Counted from the first letter of the stretch, positions 33,480 through 42,666 are shown. The stretch is 64,000 bases of DNA from Nocardia jiangxiensis NBRC 101359 (GCF_000308615.1 NZ_BAGB01000005.1:1-64000); one strand, 5' to 3'. Numbers and translations are program-made. Notes: generated by a model not told the origin, from the sequence alone.

Positions 33480-34184
33480 ATGAAAATCAACAAGGCCGCG
33501 GTGGTCGCGGCTCTGGTCATCACGGCGCTGGGATTATCGACCGGCGTGGCTTCGGCCACGTCCGGCGGTTCCGACGGCGTGGTCGACTACAAGGCGACCA
33601 CCACCAAGAATTCGACGATCATCTCCACCGATGCCGGATCGTTGGATGTGCACGACGGCGTATTCGCGATCAAGGCAGCCAATGGCAAGACCTTGGCCGG
33701 AACCGAATTGTCTTTCCGCGTAGATGATTTCGTCTTTCCGATCGCCGCGGATATCGCCGGTCGGACCGCGACGCTGACTCCGCAGTTCGACTTGCAACAC
33801 GCGGTGTACAAGCCGGTGGATCTGCCGTATCAGAACACCGCGCCGTTCAAGACCCCGTACGACCGTGAGCTGGCGGCGTGGAACCGGTTGACGAGCACTG
33901 TCAGTGCCGGCGCCACCATCGGCACCCTGGTCGGCGGTTTGACCGGAGGGGCCGTGGGCTGCTTGCTCGGCGGTATCGCCGGTGCGACCGTCGCGGCCGC
34001 GGCGATCGTGGGTCTTTTCGGTGCGTTCATCCCGGCCGCTGCTGTCGGCTGCCTCGGTGGCATCATCGCCGTCGGCGCACTGGGTACCCTCGCTGGACAA
34101 TTGCTGGTGACTGCCCCGGTGACGATTGCCGCGGCCATTCAATATTTCACAACGATCAACGCGCCGTTCACTCCGGCAAAGTAA
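33480..34184 (+). CDS. secreted protein with glycine-zipper tail, copy 1
   Basis: A 234-residue protein with a cleavable signal peptide (MKINKAAVVAALVITALGLS, cleavage after VASA near 26). A soluble region of about 100 residues follows (SFRVDDFVFPIAADIAGRTA, LTPQFDLQHAVYKPVDLPYQ). The last 90 residues are very hydrophobic and Gly/Ala-rich (GTLVGGLTGGAVGCLLGGIA and similar), a glycine-zipper pattern seen in proteins that pack in or permeabilise membranes. The ATG follows GAGGGAAA. A close duplicate lies 257 bases downstream. I know no function. Confidence 0.85.
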   Translation: MKINKAAVVAALVITALGLSTGVASATSGGSDGVVDYKATTTKNSTIISTDAGSLDVHDGVFAIKAANGKTLAGTELSFRVDDFVFPIAADIAGRTATLTPQFDLQHAVYKPVDLPYQNTAPFKTPYDRELAAWNRLTSTVSAGATIGTLVGGLTGGAVGCLLGGIAGATVAAAAIVGLFGAFIPAAAVGCLGGIIAVGALGTLAGQLLVTAPVTIAAAIQYFTTINAPFTPAK

Positions 34185-34271
34185 CGTTCGCCGTTATCGC
34201 GTCGCCGTCGAGCGCAACGACGACACGATCGGTGAATCGGACCCGGTGCTACCGCACCGGGGGGACACCGC

Positions 34272-34301
34272 TCCCACCCGGGAATGCAGACCCGGGTGGG
34301 A
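34272..34301 (+). terminator. hairpin terminator after copy 1
   Basis: Arms TCCCACCCGGG (34272-34282) and CCCGGGTGGGA (34291-34301) pair perfectly around an 8-base loop, between the two duplicated genes, so each copy probably has its own transcript. Confidence 0.7.
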
Positions 34302-34441
34302 ACGGGTCCGGAGTGAGCCTGTGCGTGGCTCCCTCAGGATTCCGTGCGCCGGGCGGATTCGTCCGAATAGGTGGATTTGCCCGAATGCCGAGGCGTTGCA
34401 GCGCCTCAGTCCTGTTGCTTGATGATGAGGGAAATATCAAA

Positions 34442-35149
34442 GTGAAGATGAGGAAGTTCGCGGTGGTCGCGGCTCTCGTGACAACTGCCCTCGGCGTGAC
34501 CGCCGGGGCTGCCAACGCTGCACCGTCGCAGAGCGCGCCGGAGGCGATCAACTACAAGGCGTGGACGACTCCGACCGCTTCGATCGTGAAGACCGATGCC
34601 GGTTCGATGGACGTCGAGAACGGCGTCTTCAAGATCAAGGCTGCCAACGGAAAGACCGTTGCCGGAACGGAACTGAAGTTCCGCGTCGATGATTTCGAGT
34701 TCCCGATCGCGGCGAACATCGCGGATCACACCGCCACCCTGACCCCGCAGTTCGATATGCAGCACGCGGTCTACAAGCCGGTCGATCTGCCGTACCAGAA
34801 CACCGCGCCGTGGAAGACCCCGTACGACCGTGAGCAGGCGGCCTGGAACCGCATGAAGGACACCATCGCCACCGGTGCCACCGTCGGCACCCTGGTCGGC
34901 GGTCTGACCGGTGGAGCCGTGGGCTGCGTGCTCGGCGGTATCGCCGGTGCGACCGTGTCCGCGGCCGCGATCGTCGGTCTGTTCGGTGCGTTCCTGCCCG
35001 CAGCGGTGATCGGCTGCTTCGGTGGCATCATCGCCGTCGGCGCGCTGGGCACCCTCGCGGGTCAGCTGCTGGTCACCGCCCCGGTCGCGATCGCGGCTGC
35101 GGTGCAGTACTTCCAGACGATCAACGCGCCGTTCACCCCGGCCAAGTAA
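34442..35149 (+). CDS. secreted protein with glycine-zipper tail, copy 2
   Basis: A 235-residue paralogue of the upstream gene, nearly identical through VYKPVDLPYQNTAP, KTPYDRE, the glycine-zipper tail and the final TINAPFTPAK. Differences cluster in the signal peptide and the first 40 mature residues. The start is a GTG (read as MKMRKFAVVAALV) after GAGGGAAA; the same ribosome-site context as in copy 1 supports it over the ATG two codons later. Conservation of both copies with intact frames argues that both are used. Function is unknown; a cell-envelope or membrane-active role is possible. Confidence 0.85.
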   Translation: MKMRKFAVVAALVTTALGVTAGAANAAPSQSAPEAINYKAWTTPTASIVKTDAGSMDVENGVFKIKAANGKTVAGTELKFRVDDFEFPIAANIADHTATLTPQFDMQHAVYKPVDLPYQNTAPWKTPYDREQAAWNRMKDTIATGATVGTLVGGLTGGAVGCVLGGIAGATVSAAAIVGLFGAFLPAAVIGCFGGIIAVGALGTLAGQLLVTAPVAIAAAVQYFQTINAPFTPAK

Positions 35150-35158
35150 TTTCGAATC

Positions 35159-35195
35159 CGCAGGGCCCCGTCCGGAATCCGGGCGGGGCCCTGCG
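35159..35195 (+). terminator. strong hairpin terminator
   Basis: Arms CGCAGGGCCCCG (35159-35170) and CGGGGCCCTGCG (35184-35195), extended by inner CCGG pairs, just after copy 2 and before the monooxygenase genes. Confidence 0.8.
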
Positions 35196-35272
35196 GCGTT
35201 CGCGGCGGTGGTGTTTCGATCCCGCTGCGCGTAAACCGTGAGCGAAATCCGTGTTCGGGCGATCGTTCGGAT

Positions 35273-36493
35273 ATGACCTCCACCGCACCACGCACCACCA
35301 CCGATCGCGAGCTCACCGAGATCTTCGCGCCCGTCTTCGACCGGATCGCGACCGGAGCGCTGCAGCGCGAGATCGACCGCCGCCTGCCGTACGAGGAGGT
35401 GGGCTGGCTGCGCGAGGTGAAGTTCGGTGCGCTGCGAGTGCCCGTCGAATTCGGCGGCTACGGTGCGAGCGCGCGTCAGCTGTTCGGCCTGCTGATCGAT
35501 CTGGCCGCGGCCGAATCCAATCTGCCGCAGGCACTTCGGGTGCACTTCTCCTTCGTGGAGGATCAGCTGCTGGCCCAGCCTTCTCCCGCGAGTGAGCAGT
35601 GGTTGCGGGCGGTGGCGGACGGGACGCTGGTCGGCAACGCGATCACCGAACCCGGTGTGGGCGCGGTGGATCGGTATCGGACCGCCCTGACCCCGGACGG
35701 GCCGGGCTGGCGGTTGAACGGCGTCAAGTACTACAGCACCGGGTCGCTGTACGCCGATCACATCCTGGTGGCGGCGGACAAGGCCGGTGAGCGGGTATCG
35801 ATACTCGTCGACGCCGAGGCCGAGGGGGTGCGGCAGCACGACGACTGGGATGGTTTCGGCCAGCGGCTGACCGCAAGCGGCACAACCGAATTCGAGAACG
35901 TCGCGGTGGCCGAGGACCGGATTCTCGGACCGGGATACGGCGGGCCCGGGGCCACCTACGCCACCGCTTATCTGCAGCTGGTGCAGCTCGCCGTGCTGGC
36001 GGGTATCGCCCAGCGCGCCGAACTCGACGTGCGTACCTGGGTCGCCGAACGTACGCGCACCTACACCCACGCCGCCGCGGATCTGCCGCGCGAGGATCCG
36101 CTGGTGCAGCAGGTGATCGGTCAGCTCTCCGCCGCGGCGTTCACCGCGCGCGCCACCGTGCTGGCCGTCGCCGACCGTCTGGACGAGGTGTTGGATTCGG
36201 GCGCGAGCGATGAGAACGCGCTGGTGGCACTGGAACTCGCGTCCGCACAGGCGCAGCTGGGCGTGATCGATATCGTGCTCGCGGCCACCACCAAACTGTT
36301 CGAGGTGGGCGGCGCGTCCATCGTGTCCGAGCGACTGCGGCTGGATCGGCACTGGCGCAACGCCCGGACCATTTCGGTGCACAATCCGGCGATCCAGAAG
36401 GCCCGCGCCATCGGCGATCACCTGCTCAACGGCACAGAACTGCCGTTCGCCTGGAGTGCGGGCGCGCGGGGGCCGCAGGAGTCCGGCAAGTGA
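35273..36493 (+). CDS. acyl-CoA dehydrogenase-fold flavin monooxygenase (DszC/SfnB type)
   Basis: A 406-residue protein of the ACAD-fold, FMNH2-using monooxygenases such as DszC, which oxidise sulfides or sulfones. Diagnostic segments are FGALRVPVEFGG, NAITEPGVGAV, NGVKYYSTGSLYADHILVAA and HWRNARTISVHNP, in which the final His region is the DszC-type active-site segment. It differs from true acyl-CoA dehydrogenases in lacking the catalytic Glu context. The next gene, a DszA/NtaA-type enzyme, overlaps it by four bases, so the pair likely acts on one organosulfur substrate in sequence. The substrate is inferred only as organosulfur. Confidence 0.85.
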   Translation: MTSTAPRTTTDRELTEIFAPVFDRIATGALQREIDRRLPYEEVGWLREVKFGALRVPVEFGGYGASARQLFGLLIDLAAAESNLPQALRVHFSFVEDQLLAQPSPASEQWLRAVADGTLVGNAITEPGVGAVDRYRTALTPDGPGWRLNGVKYYSTGSLYADHILVAADKAGERVSILVDAEAEGVRQHDDWDGFGQRLTASGTTEFENVAVAEDRILGPGYGGPGATYATAYLQLVQLAVLAGIAQRAELDVRTWVAERTRTYTHAAADLPREDPLVQQVIGQLSAAAFTARATVLAVADRLDEVLDSGASDENALVALELASAQAQLGVIDIVLAATTKLFEVGGASIVSERLRLDRHWRNARTISVHNPAIQKARAIGDHLLNGTELPFAWSAGARGPQESGK

Positions 36494-37923
36494 CCCGGCG
36501 GATCCGGCTCAACGCCTTCGACATGAATTGCGTTGCGCACCAATCGCCCGGGCTGTGGCGGCATCCGAAGGACCAGTCGCATCGGTACACCGAACTGAGC
36601 TACTGGACCGAGCTGGCGAAACTGCTCGAGCGCGGCCGCTTCGACGGCATCTTCATCGCCGACGTCCTGGGCACCTACGACGTGTACGGCGGTGACGACA
36701 CCGCCGCGCTGCGTCAGGGCGCGCAGATCCCGCTGTCCGATCCGCTGCTGCTGGTCTCCGCGATGGCCGCTGTCACAACGCATCTCGGCTTCGGCATCAC
36801 GACCGGGACCGGTTTCGAACATCCGTATCCGTTCGCCCGACGGCTGTCCACGCTGGATCATCTCACCGGCGGACGCCTGGGCTGGAATGTGGTGACCGGC
36901 TATCTGCCTTCGGCCGCAAGGAATTTCGGCGAGGCGGATCAACTCGACCACGACGATCGCTACGACCGGGCCGACGAATACCTCGAGGTGCTCTACAAGC
37001 TGTGGGAGGGTTCCTGGGAGGAGGACGCGGTGGTGCGCGACGCCGACGCCGGGATCTACGTGGATCCCGACAAGGTGCACCACATCGGGCATTACGGGAC
37101 GCATTACACGGTTCCGGGAATCCACCTGTCCGAGCCCTCGCCGCAGCGCACGCCGGTGATCTATCAGGCCGGCGCCTCGACGCGCGGTACCCGGTTCGCC
37201 GCGGAGAACGCCGAGGCGATCTTCGTCGCCGCGCCATCGAAACATGTTCTGGGGCAGACAGTATCGCGTATTCGGGAGGCGTTGCGCGAGGCCGGTCGCG
37301 ATCCGTATTCGGCGCGGATCTACGCGCTGGCCACCATCATCACCGATGCCACCGAGGAGGCCGCCGAACGCAAGCACCGGGAATACCTGGAGTACGCGAG
37401 CGTCGAGGGCGGGCTGGTGTTCATGTCGGGGTGGATGGGGATAGATCTGTCCGAATACGATCTGGACGATCCGATCGGCCAGGTGCACAGCAATGCCATC
37501 CAGTCGGCGGTGTCGGCCTTCCAGGAGTTCGACGACGACGGCCGGGAATGGACGGTGCGTGATATCGCGCGCTGGGCCGGTATCGGCGGGATGGGGCCGG
37601 TCTTCGTGGGTTCGGGCGAGTCGGTGGCGGACCGGTTGCAGGAGTGGGTGTCCCAGACCGATGTGGACGGGTTCAACCTCGCCTATGCGATTACCCCGGG
37701 CAGTTTCGAAGACGTTGTGCAACATGTGATTCCGGTGCTGACCGAACGCGGCGCCTATCCCACGGAGTATGTGCCGGGCACGTTGCGCAATGCGTTGTTC
37801 GGCGCGGGGGACCGGCTGCCGCAGGAGCATCGGGGCGCGCGTTATCGCCTGGGCGGCAACGGATCCACCGCCTATCCGGCATCGGTGCGACGTCCGGATC
37901 TGACCGTCGGCGCACAGTCCTGA
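36490..37923 (+). CDS. NtaA/SnaA/DszA family FMNH2-dependent monooxygenase
   Basis: A 477-residue large LLM-family enzyme. Members cleave C-S or C-N bonds: dibenzothiophene sulfone (DszA), dimethylsulfide (DmoA), nitrilotriacetate (NtaA). Diagnostic motifs are FDMNCVAHQSPGLWRHP, LERGRFDGIFIADVLG, LDHLTGGRLGWNVVTGY, HDDRYDRADEYLEVLYKLWE and YQAGASTRGTRFAAENAEAI. The GTG start overlaps the stop of the DszC/SfnB-type gene. A very strong terminator follows, so the operon is these two genes, dependent on a flavin reductase elsewhere such as the one at 42015. Confidence 0.88.
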   Translation: MTRRIRLNAFDMNCVAHQSPGLWRHPKDQSHRYTELSYWTELAKLLERGRFDGIFIADVLGTYDVYGGDDTAALRQGAQIPLSDPLLLVSAMAAVTTHLGFGITTGTGFEHPYPFARRLSTLDHLTGGRLGWNVVTGYLPSAARNFGEADQLDHDDRYDRADEYLEVLYKLWEGSWEEDAVVRDADAGIYVDPDKVHHIGHYGTHYTVPGIHLSEPSPQRTPVIYQAGASTRGTRFAAENAEAIFVAAPSKHVLGQTVSRIREALREAGRDPYSARIYALATIITDATEEAAERKHREYLEYASVEGGLVFMSGWMGIDLSEYDLDDPIGQVHSNAIQSAVSAFQEFDDDGREWTVRDIARWAGIGGMGPVFVGSGESVADRLQEWVSQTDVDGFNLAYAITPGSFEDVVQHVIPVLTERGAYPTEYVPGTLRNALFGAGDRLPQEHRGARYRLGGNGSTAYPASVRRPDLTVGAQS

Positions 37924-37927
37924 GTCC

Positions 37928-37970
37928 GGCCCGAATTGTGAAATTGAGGATTTCACAATTCGGGCCTTTT
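37928..37970 (+). terminator. strong intrinsic terminator
   Basis: A 17-base perfect stem, GGCCCGAATTGTGAAAT (37928-37944) with ATTTCACAATTCGGGCC (37950-37966), loop TGAGG, followed by TTTT. It is the clearest intrinsic terminator in the window. Confidence 0.93.
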
Positions 37971-38065
37971 CGTCGTGACCGAGAATAAAGGAAACGGGTT
38001 CCACAGATTGGTTCTCGGTGATTACAACACTCTGCCTCCCATCGGCTCGATTGCAGAATTTCCTT

Positions 38066-39436
38066 ATGACTGAACAGAATTCGTCTCGAACCGCAGCAAT
38101 TATCGGAGCCGGCCAGACCGGCGTCACCGCCGCGCTGGGCCTGTTGGACGCGGGTTTCCAGGTCACCATCCACAGCGATCGCGATCAGCGGAGTCTGCGC
38201 GATGACGTCCCCGCCACCGGCACCGCTCTGGGCTTCGGCGAGGCCCAGGCGGCCGAGGCCGCGCTGGGCCTGGACACCTACGCCGACCGCGCCCCCAATC
38301 ACACCGGGCTCAGTGTGCGTTTCGCCGGACCGGAGAACGCCGAATTGATCGGATTCGACGGTACTTTCGACGGATTCGTCGGCATCGCGGTGGACACCCG
38401 GCTCAAGGCCGACGAGCGGCTGACCGCGTTCCAGGAGCGTGGCGGGCGATTCGTCGTGGCGGAGGTGACCCCGGAGAAGCTGGATGCGATCGCGGCCGAC
38501 AACGATCTGACCCTGGTCGCCACCGGACGCGGCGGTCTGTCGGATCTGTTCGCGATCGATACCGACCGTACCGTGTACGCCGAGCCGCAGCGCAAGCTGC
38601 TGACCGTCACGCTCACCGGATTGGGTTACGGCCCCGAGGTTTTCGCCCATCGCAGCACGGCAGGCGGTGCGCACAGCCTGTTCTCGATCTTCGCCGAGCA
38701 GGGTGAGGCGTGGTGGGGGCCGTATCTGCACAAGGATGTGGGTCCGTCGTGGGCCTTCCTGGGCTGGGCCCGGCCCGGCAGTGACTGGGACAAGCGTTTC
38801 GCCGCAGCCGATTCCGCGGCCTCGGCGCACAAGATCGTCAAGGAGATCTACCGCGACTACATCGACTGGGATCTGCCCGAGGTGCTGTCCACCCAGGTGA
38901 TCGAGGAGGATCCCGAGTCCTGGCTGAAGGGTGCGGTGCGCCCGGTGGTCCGCAAGGCCGTCGGCGCGACGGCGAACGGACATCTGGTGGTCGCGATCGG
39001 CGATACCGCCGTCGCGTACGACCCGGTCGCCGGACAGGGTGCGCAGAGCGGACTGATCCAGGCACAGCGCCTGGTCGCGGCCGCGGCGGCCCACGAGGGT
39101 GCATTCGATCGGGCCTGGCTCGAGACGCAGTACGAGGACTTCCTGCGCTTCCGCTCGGACGCGGCGGCGAAGGCGACCCGGCTGTTCCTGAGCGATCCGG
39201 AACTCGCCGACATCAGCAACCGCTTCTTCCCCGCCGCCGCGGTGGACGAGAAGTTCGCCTCCGCGCTGGTCTCACTGCTGCACCGCCCGCAACCCTTCCT
39301 CGACATCGACTCGGTGGCCGCGGCCGACGCCTACATCGAGCAGGTCACCGGCGCCAAGGCCGAGGCGGTCCTGGCGAAGTTCGCCCCGGCGGGCCGCTTC
39401 GAGCGTTCGCAGTACAGCGCGGCCGCCGCCGTCTGA
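38066..39436 (+). CDS. styrene/indole monooxygenase-like FAD-binding protein (StyA type)
   Basis: A 456-residue flavoprotein. The N-terminal FAD motif is AAIIGAGQTGVTAALGLLDAGFQVTIHSDRD, and a later motif VAIGDTAVAYDPVAGQGAQSGL closes the FAD site as in group E monooxygenases that epoxidise styrene or oxidise indole and sulfides. Group E enzymes take FADH2 from a separate reductase, and the flavin reductase at 42015 is a candidate. Sulfoxidation is a plausible role given the neighbours, but this is inference. The ATG at 38066 has no good ribosome site, and the frame is open for 16 codons upstream. Confidence 0.78.
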   Translation: MTEQNSSRTAAIIGAGQTGVTAALGLLDAGFQVTIHSDRDQRSLRDDVPATGTALGFGEAQAAEAALGLDTYADRAPNHTGLSVRFAGPENAELIGFDGTFDGFVGIAVDTRLKADERLTAFQERGGRFVVAEVTPEKLDAIAADNDLTLVATGRGGLSDLFAIDTDRTVYAEPQRKLLTVTLTGLGYGPEVFAHRSTAGGAHSLFSIFAEQGEAWWGPYLHKDVGPSWAFLGWARPGSDWDKRFAAADSAASAHKIVKEIYRDYIDWDLPEVLSTQVIEEDPESWLKGAVRPVVRKAVGATANGHLVVAIGDTAVAYDPVAGQGAQSGLIQAQRLVAAAAAHEGAFDRAWLETQYEDFLRFRSDAAAKATRLFLSDPELADISNRFFPAAAVDEKFASALVSLLHRPQPFLDIDSVAAADAYIEQVTGAKAEAVLAKFAPAGRFERSQYSAAAAV

Positions 39437-39558
39437 GGCGATGCGATCGCGACGATTCAAAACCTCGTGCCGGGCAGTTCGCGGTGCTGAAGTGAAGGGC
39501 ACGCGAGGTGCCCGGTCAACGAGGGCGCAGGATCCGGCCGACACCACTGGGAGCAGGA

Positions 39559-40674
39559 GTGAGTACCGAAAAGATTGCCGAGCAGACTCGATTCGCCTAC
39601 TGGGTGCCCAATGTCAGTGGCGGGCTGGTCACCAGTGATATCGAGCAGCGCACGTCGTGGGATTTCGAGTACAACAAGAAGCTGGCCCGCACCGCGGAGA
39701 ACAACGGTTTCGAGTACGCGCTGTCCCAGGTGCGCTACACCGCATCCTACGGCGCGGAATTCCAGCACGAGTCGACCTCGTTCAGCCTCGCGCTGCTGGG
39801 GGCGACCGAACGGCTGAAGGTCATCGCCGCAATACATCCGGGGCTGTGGCATCCGGCGGTGCTGGCGAAATTCGGGGCGACGGCGGATCACCTGTCCAAC
39901 GGGCGATTCGCGATCAACGTGGTCTCGGGCTGGTTCGCCGGAGAGTTCAAGGCGCTGGGCGAACCGTGGCTCGAACACGACGAACGGTACCGGCGCAGTG
40001 CGGAATTCCTCGAGGTGATTCGGAAGATCTGGACCGAGGACGCGGTCGATTACGGCGGCGACTTCTACCGGATTCGCGATTTCACGCTCAAGCCCAAACC
40101 GCTGAACACCCCAGAGCGGCCGAATCCCGAACTGTTCCAAGGCGGTAACTCGACCGCTGCCCGCCGCAACGGCGGACGTTTCGCCGACTGGTACTTCTCC
40201 AACGGCAAGGATTTCCACGGCGTCACCGAACAATTGGACGATCTGCGCAGCGTGGCGCGTGCGCACGATCGCGAAGTGAAGTTCGGGCTCAACGGATTCA
40301 TCATCGCCCGCGACACCGAGAAGGAAGCCCACGACACCCTGCGCGAGATCATCGCCAAGGCGAACAAGCCCGCGGTGGAGGGTTTCCGGGACGCGGTGCA
40401 GCAGGCCGGGGCCTCCACCGGGGACCGCAAGGGTATGTGGGCCGATTCCACCTTCGAGGATCTGGTGCAGTACAACGACGGTTTCCGGACCGGGCTGATC
40501 GGTACCCCGGAGCAGATCGCCGAGCGGATCGTGGCCTACCGCGATCGCGGCGTCGATCTGATTCTCGGTGGATTCCTGCACTTCCAGGAGGAGATCGAGT
40601 ACTTCGGGCAGCGGGTGCTGCCGCTGGTGCGCGAACTCGAGGCGCAGCGCCGTCCGGCGGCTGTGGCGGGCTGA
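39559..40674 (+). CDS. sfnG: dimethylsulfone monooxygenase SfnG
   Basis: A 371-residue LLM-class enzyme that converts dimethylsulfone to methanesulfinate using FMNH2. The sequence matches SfnG: FAYWVPNVSGGLVTSDIEQR, GFEYALSQVRYTASYGAEFQ then HESTSF, INVVSGWFAGEFKALGEPWL followed by EHDERYRRS, and DFTLKPKPL. The start is the GTG at 39559 after GCAGGAG. The next gene, an SfnB-type monooxygenase, overlaps its stop codon by one base. Methanesulfinate or its sulfonate could then be handled by SsuD, so the genes form a route from dimethyl sulfur compounds to sulfite. Confidence 0.9.
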   Translation: MSTEKIAEQTRFAYWVPNVSGGLVTSDIEQRTSWDFEYNKKLARTAENNGFEYALSQVRYTASYGAEFQHESTSFSLALLGATERLKVIAAIHPGLWHPAVLAKFGATADHLSNGRFAINVVSGWFAGEFKALGEPWLEHDERYRRSAEFLEVIRKIWTEDAVDYGGDFYRIRDFTLKPKPLNTPERPNPELFQGGNSTAARRNGGRFADWYFSNGKDFHGVTEQLDDLRSVARAHDREVKFGLNGFIIARDTEKEAHDTLREIIAKANKPAVEGFRDAVQQAGASTGDRKGMWADSTFEDLVQYNDGFRTGLIGTPEQIAERIVAYRDRGVDLILGGFLHFQEEIEYFGQRVLPLVRELEAQRRPAAVAG

Positions 40675-41894
40675 TGACCGCCACAGCAGCACAACGCATC
40701 ACCTCCGCCGGGCACGCCCGGCAGGTGGCGCGGGATCTGGCGGCGGAGTTCGCCGTCACCGCTGCCGAGCGGGATCGCCTGCGGCAGTTGCCCTATGGCG
40801 AGGTGGAGCGGTTGGCGGCCAGTGGACTACTGGCCGTCACCGTGCCCGCCGCATTCGGCGGTGCGGATCTGCCGCCGAGTGAATTGGCCGAGGTGGTCCG
40901 GACTCTCGCGGTCGCGGACCCGAATATCGCGCAGATTCCGCACAGCCATTTCGTCTACCTGAATTTGCTGCGGCTCGCCGGATCGCCGGAACAGCAGCAG
41001 CGCTATTTCGCGCAGGTGCTCGATGGCGCGCAGATAGCCAACGCCCAGTCCGAGCGCGGTGGCGCGACGGTTGCGGAGGTGGCGACCACGTTGCGTCCGG
41101 ACGGGCGGGGACTACGCGTCGATGGAACCAAGTATTACTGCACCGGTTCACTTTTCGCGGGAATTCTCGCGGTGCTGGCCCGGCTGGAAGATCCCGAGGA
41201 ACGTGCCGGACTGGGCCCGGGAGAGTACGTGGCCTTCCTGCCCGCGAGCAGCCCCGGAGTCGAGATCGTCGACGACTGGAATGCGTTGGGGCAGCGCACG
41301 ACCGGCAGTGGCACGGTGCGATTCGACGGCGTCCGGGTGCAGGCCGATCAGCTGGTGGCGCGGGACGCGGCGGTGCGTGCGCCGACCGGATACGGGGCGT
41401 TCGCGCAGTTGCTGCACGTGGCCATCGATACCGGTATCGCGCGTGGAGCCTTGAGCGCCGCAACCGAATTCGTCCGCACCCGCAGCCGCCCGTGGTTCGA
41501 GGCACAGGTCGAACGCGCCATCGATGATCCGCTGGTGATTCAACGCATCGGTGAGCTGGCCGTGTCGGTGACCGCTGCCGAGGCGACGCTGACCGCCGCC
41601 GGACTGGCCGTGGACGCCGCCACCGCGAGTACGGATCCGGGACAGGACGTCGTCGCGCGGGCCTCGCTCGCGGTCGCGGCGGCCAAGATCCTCGCCGACC
41701 GCGCCGCGACCGAGGTGTCCGCCGCGCTGTTCGAGGTCGGCGGAACACGCAGTGCTGCAACAGATCTCAACCTGGACCACTTCTGGCGCAACGCCCGCAC
41801 CCACACGTTGCACGACCCGGTGCGCTGGAAATACCAGCACCTGGGCCGCGCACTGCTGCACGACACCCCGCCGCCCCTGCACGGAGTGCTGTAA
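40674..41894 (+). CDS. SfnB-type sulfur acquisition oxidoreductase (ACAD fold)
   Basis: A 406-residue second member of the DszC/SfnB group. Key segments are GLLAVTVPAAFGGADLPPSE, IAQIPHSHFVYLNLLRL, DGTKYYCTGSLFAGILAVLA and HFWRNARTHTLHDPVRWKYQ, with a C-terminal active-site His segment closer to DszC than that of the copy at 35273. It begins inside the sfnG stop codon (ATGA overlap) and ends 120 bases before the flavin reductase. In pseudomonads sfnB occurs with sfnG in dimethylsulfone use under sulfate limitation. The exact reaction of SfnB is not established. Confidence 0.87.
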   Translation: MTATAAQRITSAGHARQVARDLAAEFAVTAAERDRLRQLPYGEVERLAASGLLAVTVPAAFGGADLPPSELAEVVRTLAVADPNIAQIPHSHFVYLNLLRLAGSPEQQQRYFAQVLDGAQIANAQSERGGATVAEVATTLRPDGRGLRVDGTKYYCTGSLFAGILAVLARLEDPEERAGLGPGEYVAFLPASSPGVEIVDDWNALGQRTTGSGTVRFDGVRVQADQLVARDAAVRAPTGYGAFAQLLHVAIDTGIARGALSAATEFVRTRSRPWFEAQVERAIDDPLVIQRIGELAVSVTAAEATLTAAGLAVDAATASTDPGQDVVARASLAVAAAKILADRAATEVSAALFEVGGTRSAATDLNLDHFWRNARTHTLHDPVRWKYQHLGRALLHDTPPPLHGVL

Positions 41895-42014
41895 CTATGG
41901 CGTCTGCTTCGCTCCGGCGGGGTTTGCGGCGCCCGAAAGCCGCAAACGGCGGTGGTTGCGTTCGACGGCTCCGGTGAACCGCAGCCGCGAGTTTTTCGCT
42001 CAGAGAGGTACCCC

Positions 42015-42530
42015 ATGTCCGAACTGCAGGAGATTCCCGCCGACGCCGCCGGTTTGCGCAGCGCCTTCGCAGCCTTCCCCAGTGGCGTGGTCACCGTGTG
42101 CGCCGAAATCGACGGTGCGCGTTACGGATTGGCGGTGAGTACGTTCGTGCCGGTATCGCTGGATCCGCCGCTGGTGTCGTTCTGTGTGCAGAACAGTTCC
42201 TCGACGTGGCCGCTGTTGTCGCAGGCCAGTCATCTGGGGCTGAGTCTGCTGGGCACCGATCAGCAGGCCGCGGCGCGGTCGTTCGGGTCCCGCACGGGTG
42301 ATCGGTTCGCGGGGGTGGGGCTGCATCGCGGGACGGGGCATGCGGTATTCGTCGAGGGCGCGTCCGCGTGGATCGAGGGCACCGTGCATGCCCAGGTGCC
42401 GGCGGGAGATCACCAGGTCGTGCTGGTGCACATTCAGCGGCTGGCCACCCGCGCCGATGTCGATCCGCTGGTCTTCCACGGCAGTCGATACCGGCGTCTG
42501 CACACCGAGGAATTGCGCGCCGCCGGGTGA
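42015..42530 (+). CDS. flavin reductase (DIM6/NTAB family)
   Basis: A 171-residue flavin:NAD(P)H reductase-like protein. LRSAFAAFPSGVVTVCAEIDG, VSTFVPVSLDPPLVSFCVQ, SHLGLSLLGTDQQ and the C-terminal VFHGSRYRRL are typical. It would supply FMNH2 or FADH2 by diffusion to the two-component monooxygenases around it (SsuD, DszA, DszC/SfnB, SfnG and StyA types), none of which makes its own reduced flavin. The ATG follows GAGAGG. It is the only reductase of this kind I see in the window. Confidence 0.9.
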   Translation: MSELQEIPADAAGLRSAFAAFPSGVVTVCAEIDGARYGLAVSTFVPVSLDPPLVSFCVQNSSSTWPLLSQASHLGLSLLGTDQQAAARSFGSRTGDRFAGVGLHRGTGHAVFVEGASAWIEGTVHAQVPAGDHQVVLVHIQRLATRADVDPLVFHGSRYRRLHTEELRAAG

Positions 42531-42666
42531 GCCGACCTGGCGTGTCGGCCTTCGTGTCGTCGGTGATATCGATCACGTGTTCGGGCGAATGCCCACAGGT
42601 GGGAAATAGTTTTCTCGGGAAACGTAAACCGGTGTGTGGTAGTGAATTCCGTCTCGTGCGGCCGGA

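Noticed and set aside
34406..36421. Long minus-strand frame across the second secreted protein and the DszC/SfnB-type gene
   Set aside because: It would run through a strong terminator and two real genes, and has no family similarity.
39437..39558. Seven-codon GTG ORF ending in Cys upstream of sfnG, considered as a sulfur leader peptide
   Set aside because: It has only one Cys codon, no -10 box at the right distance and no following hairpin, so the case is too weak.
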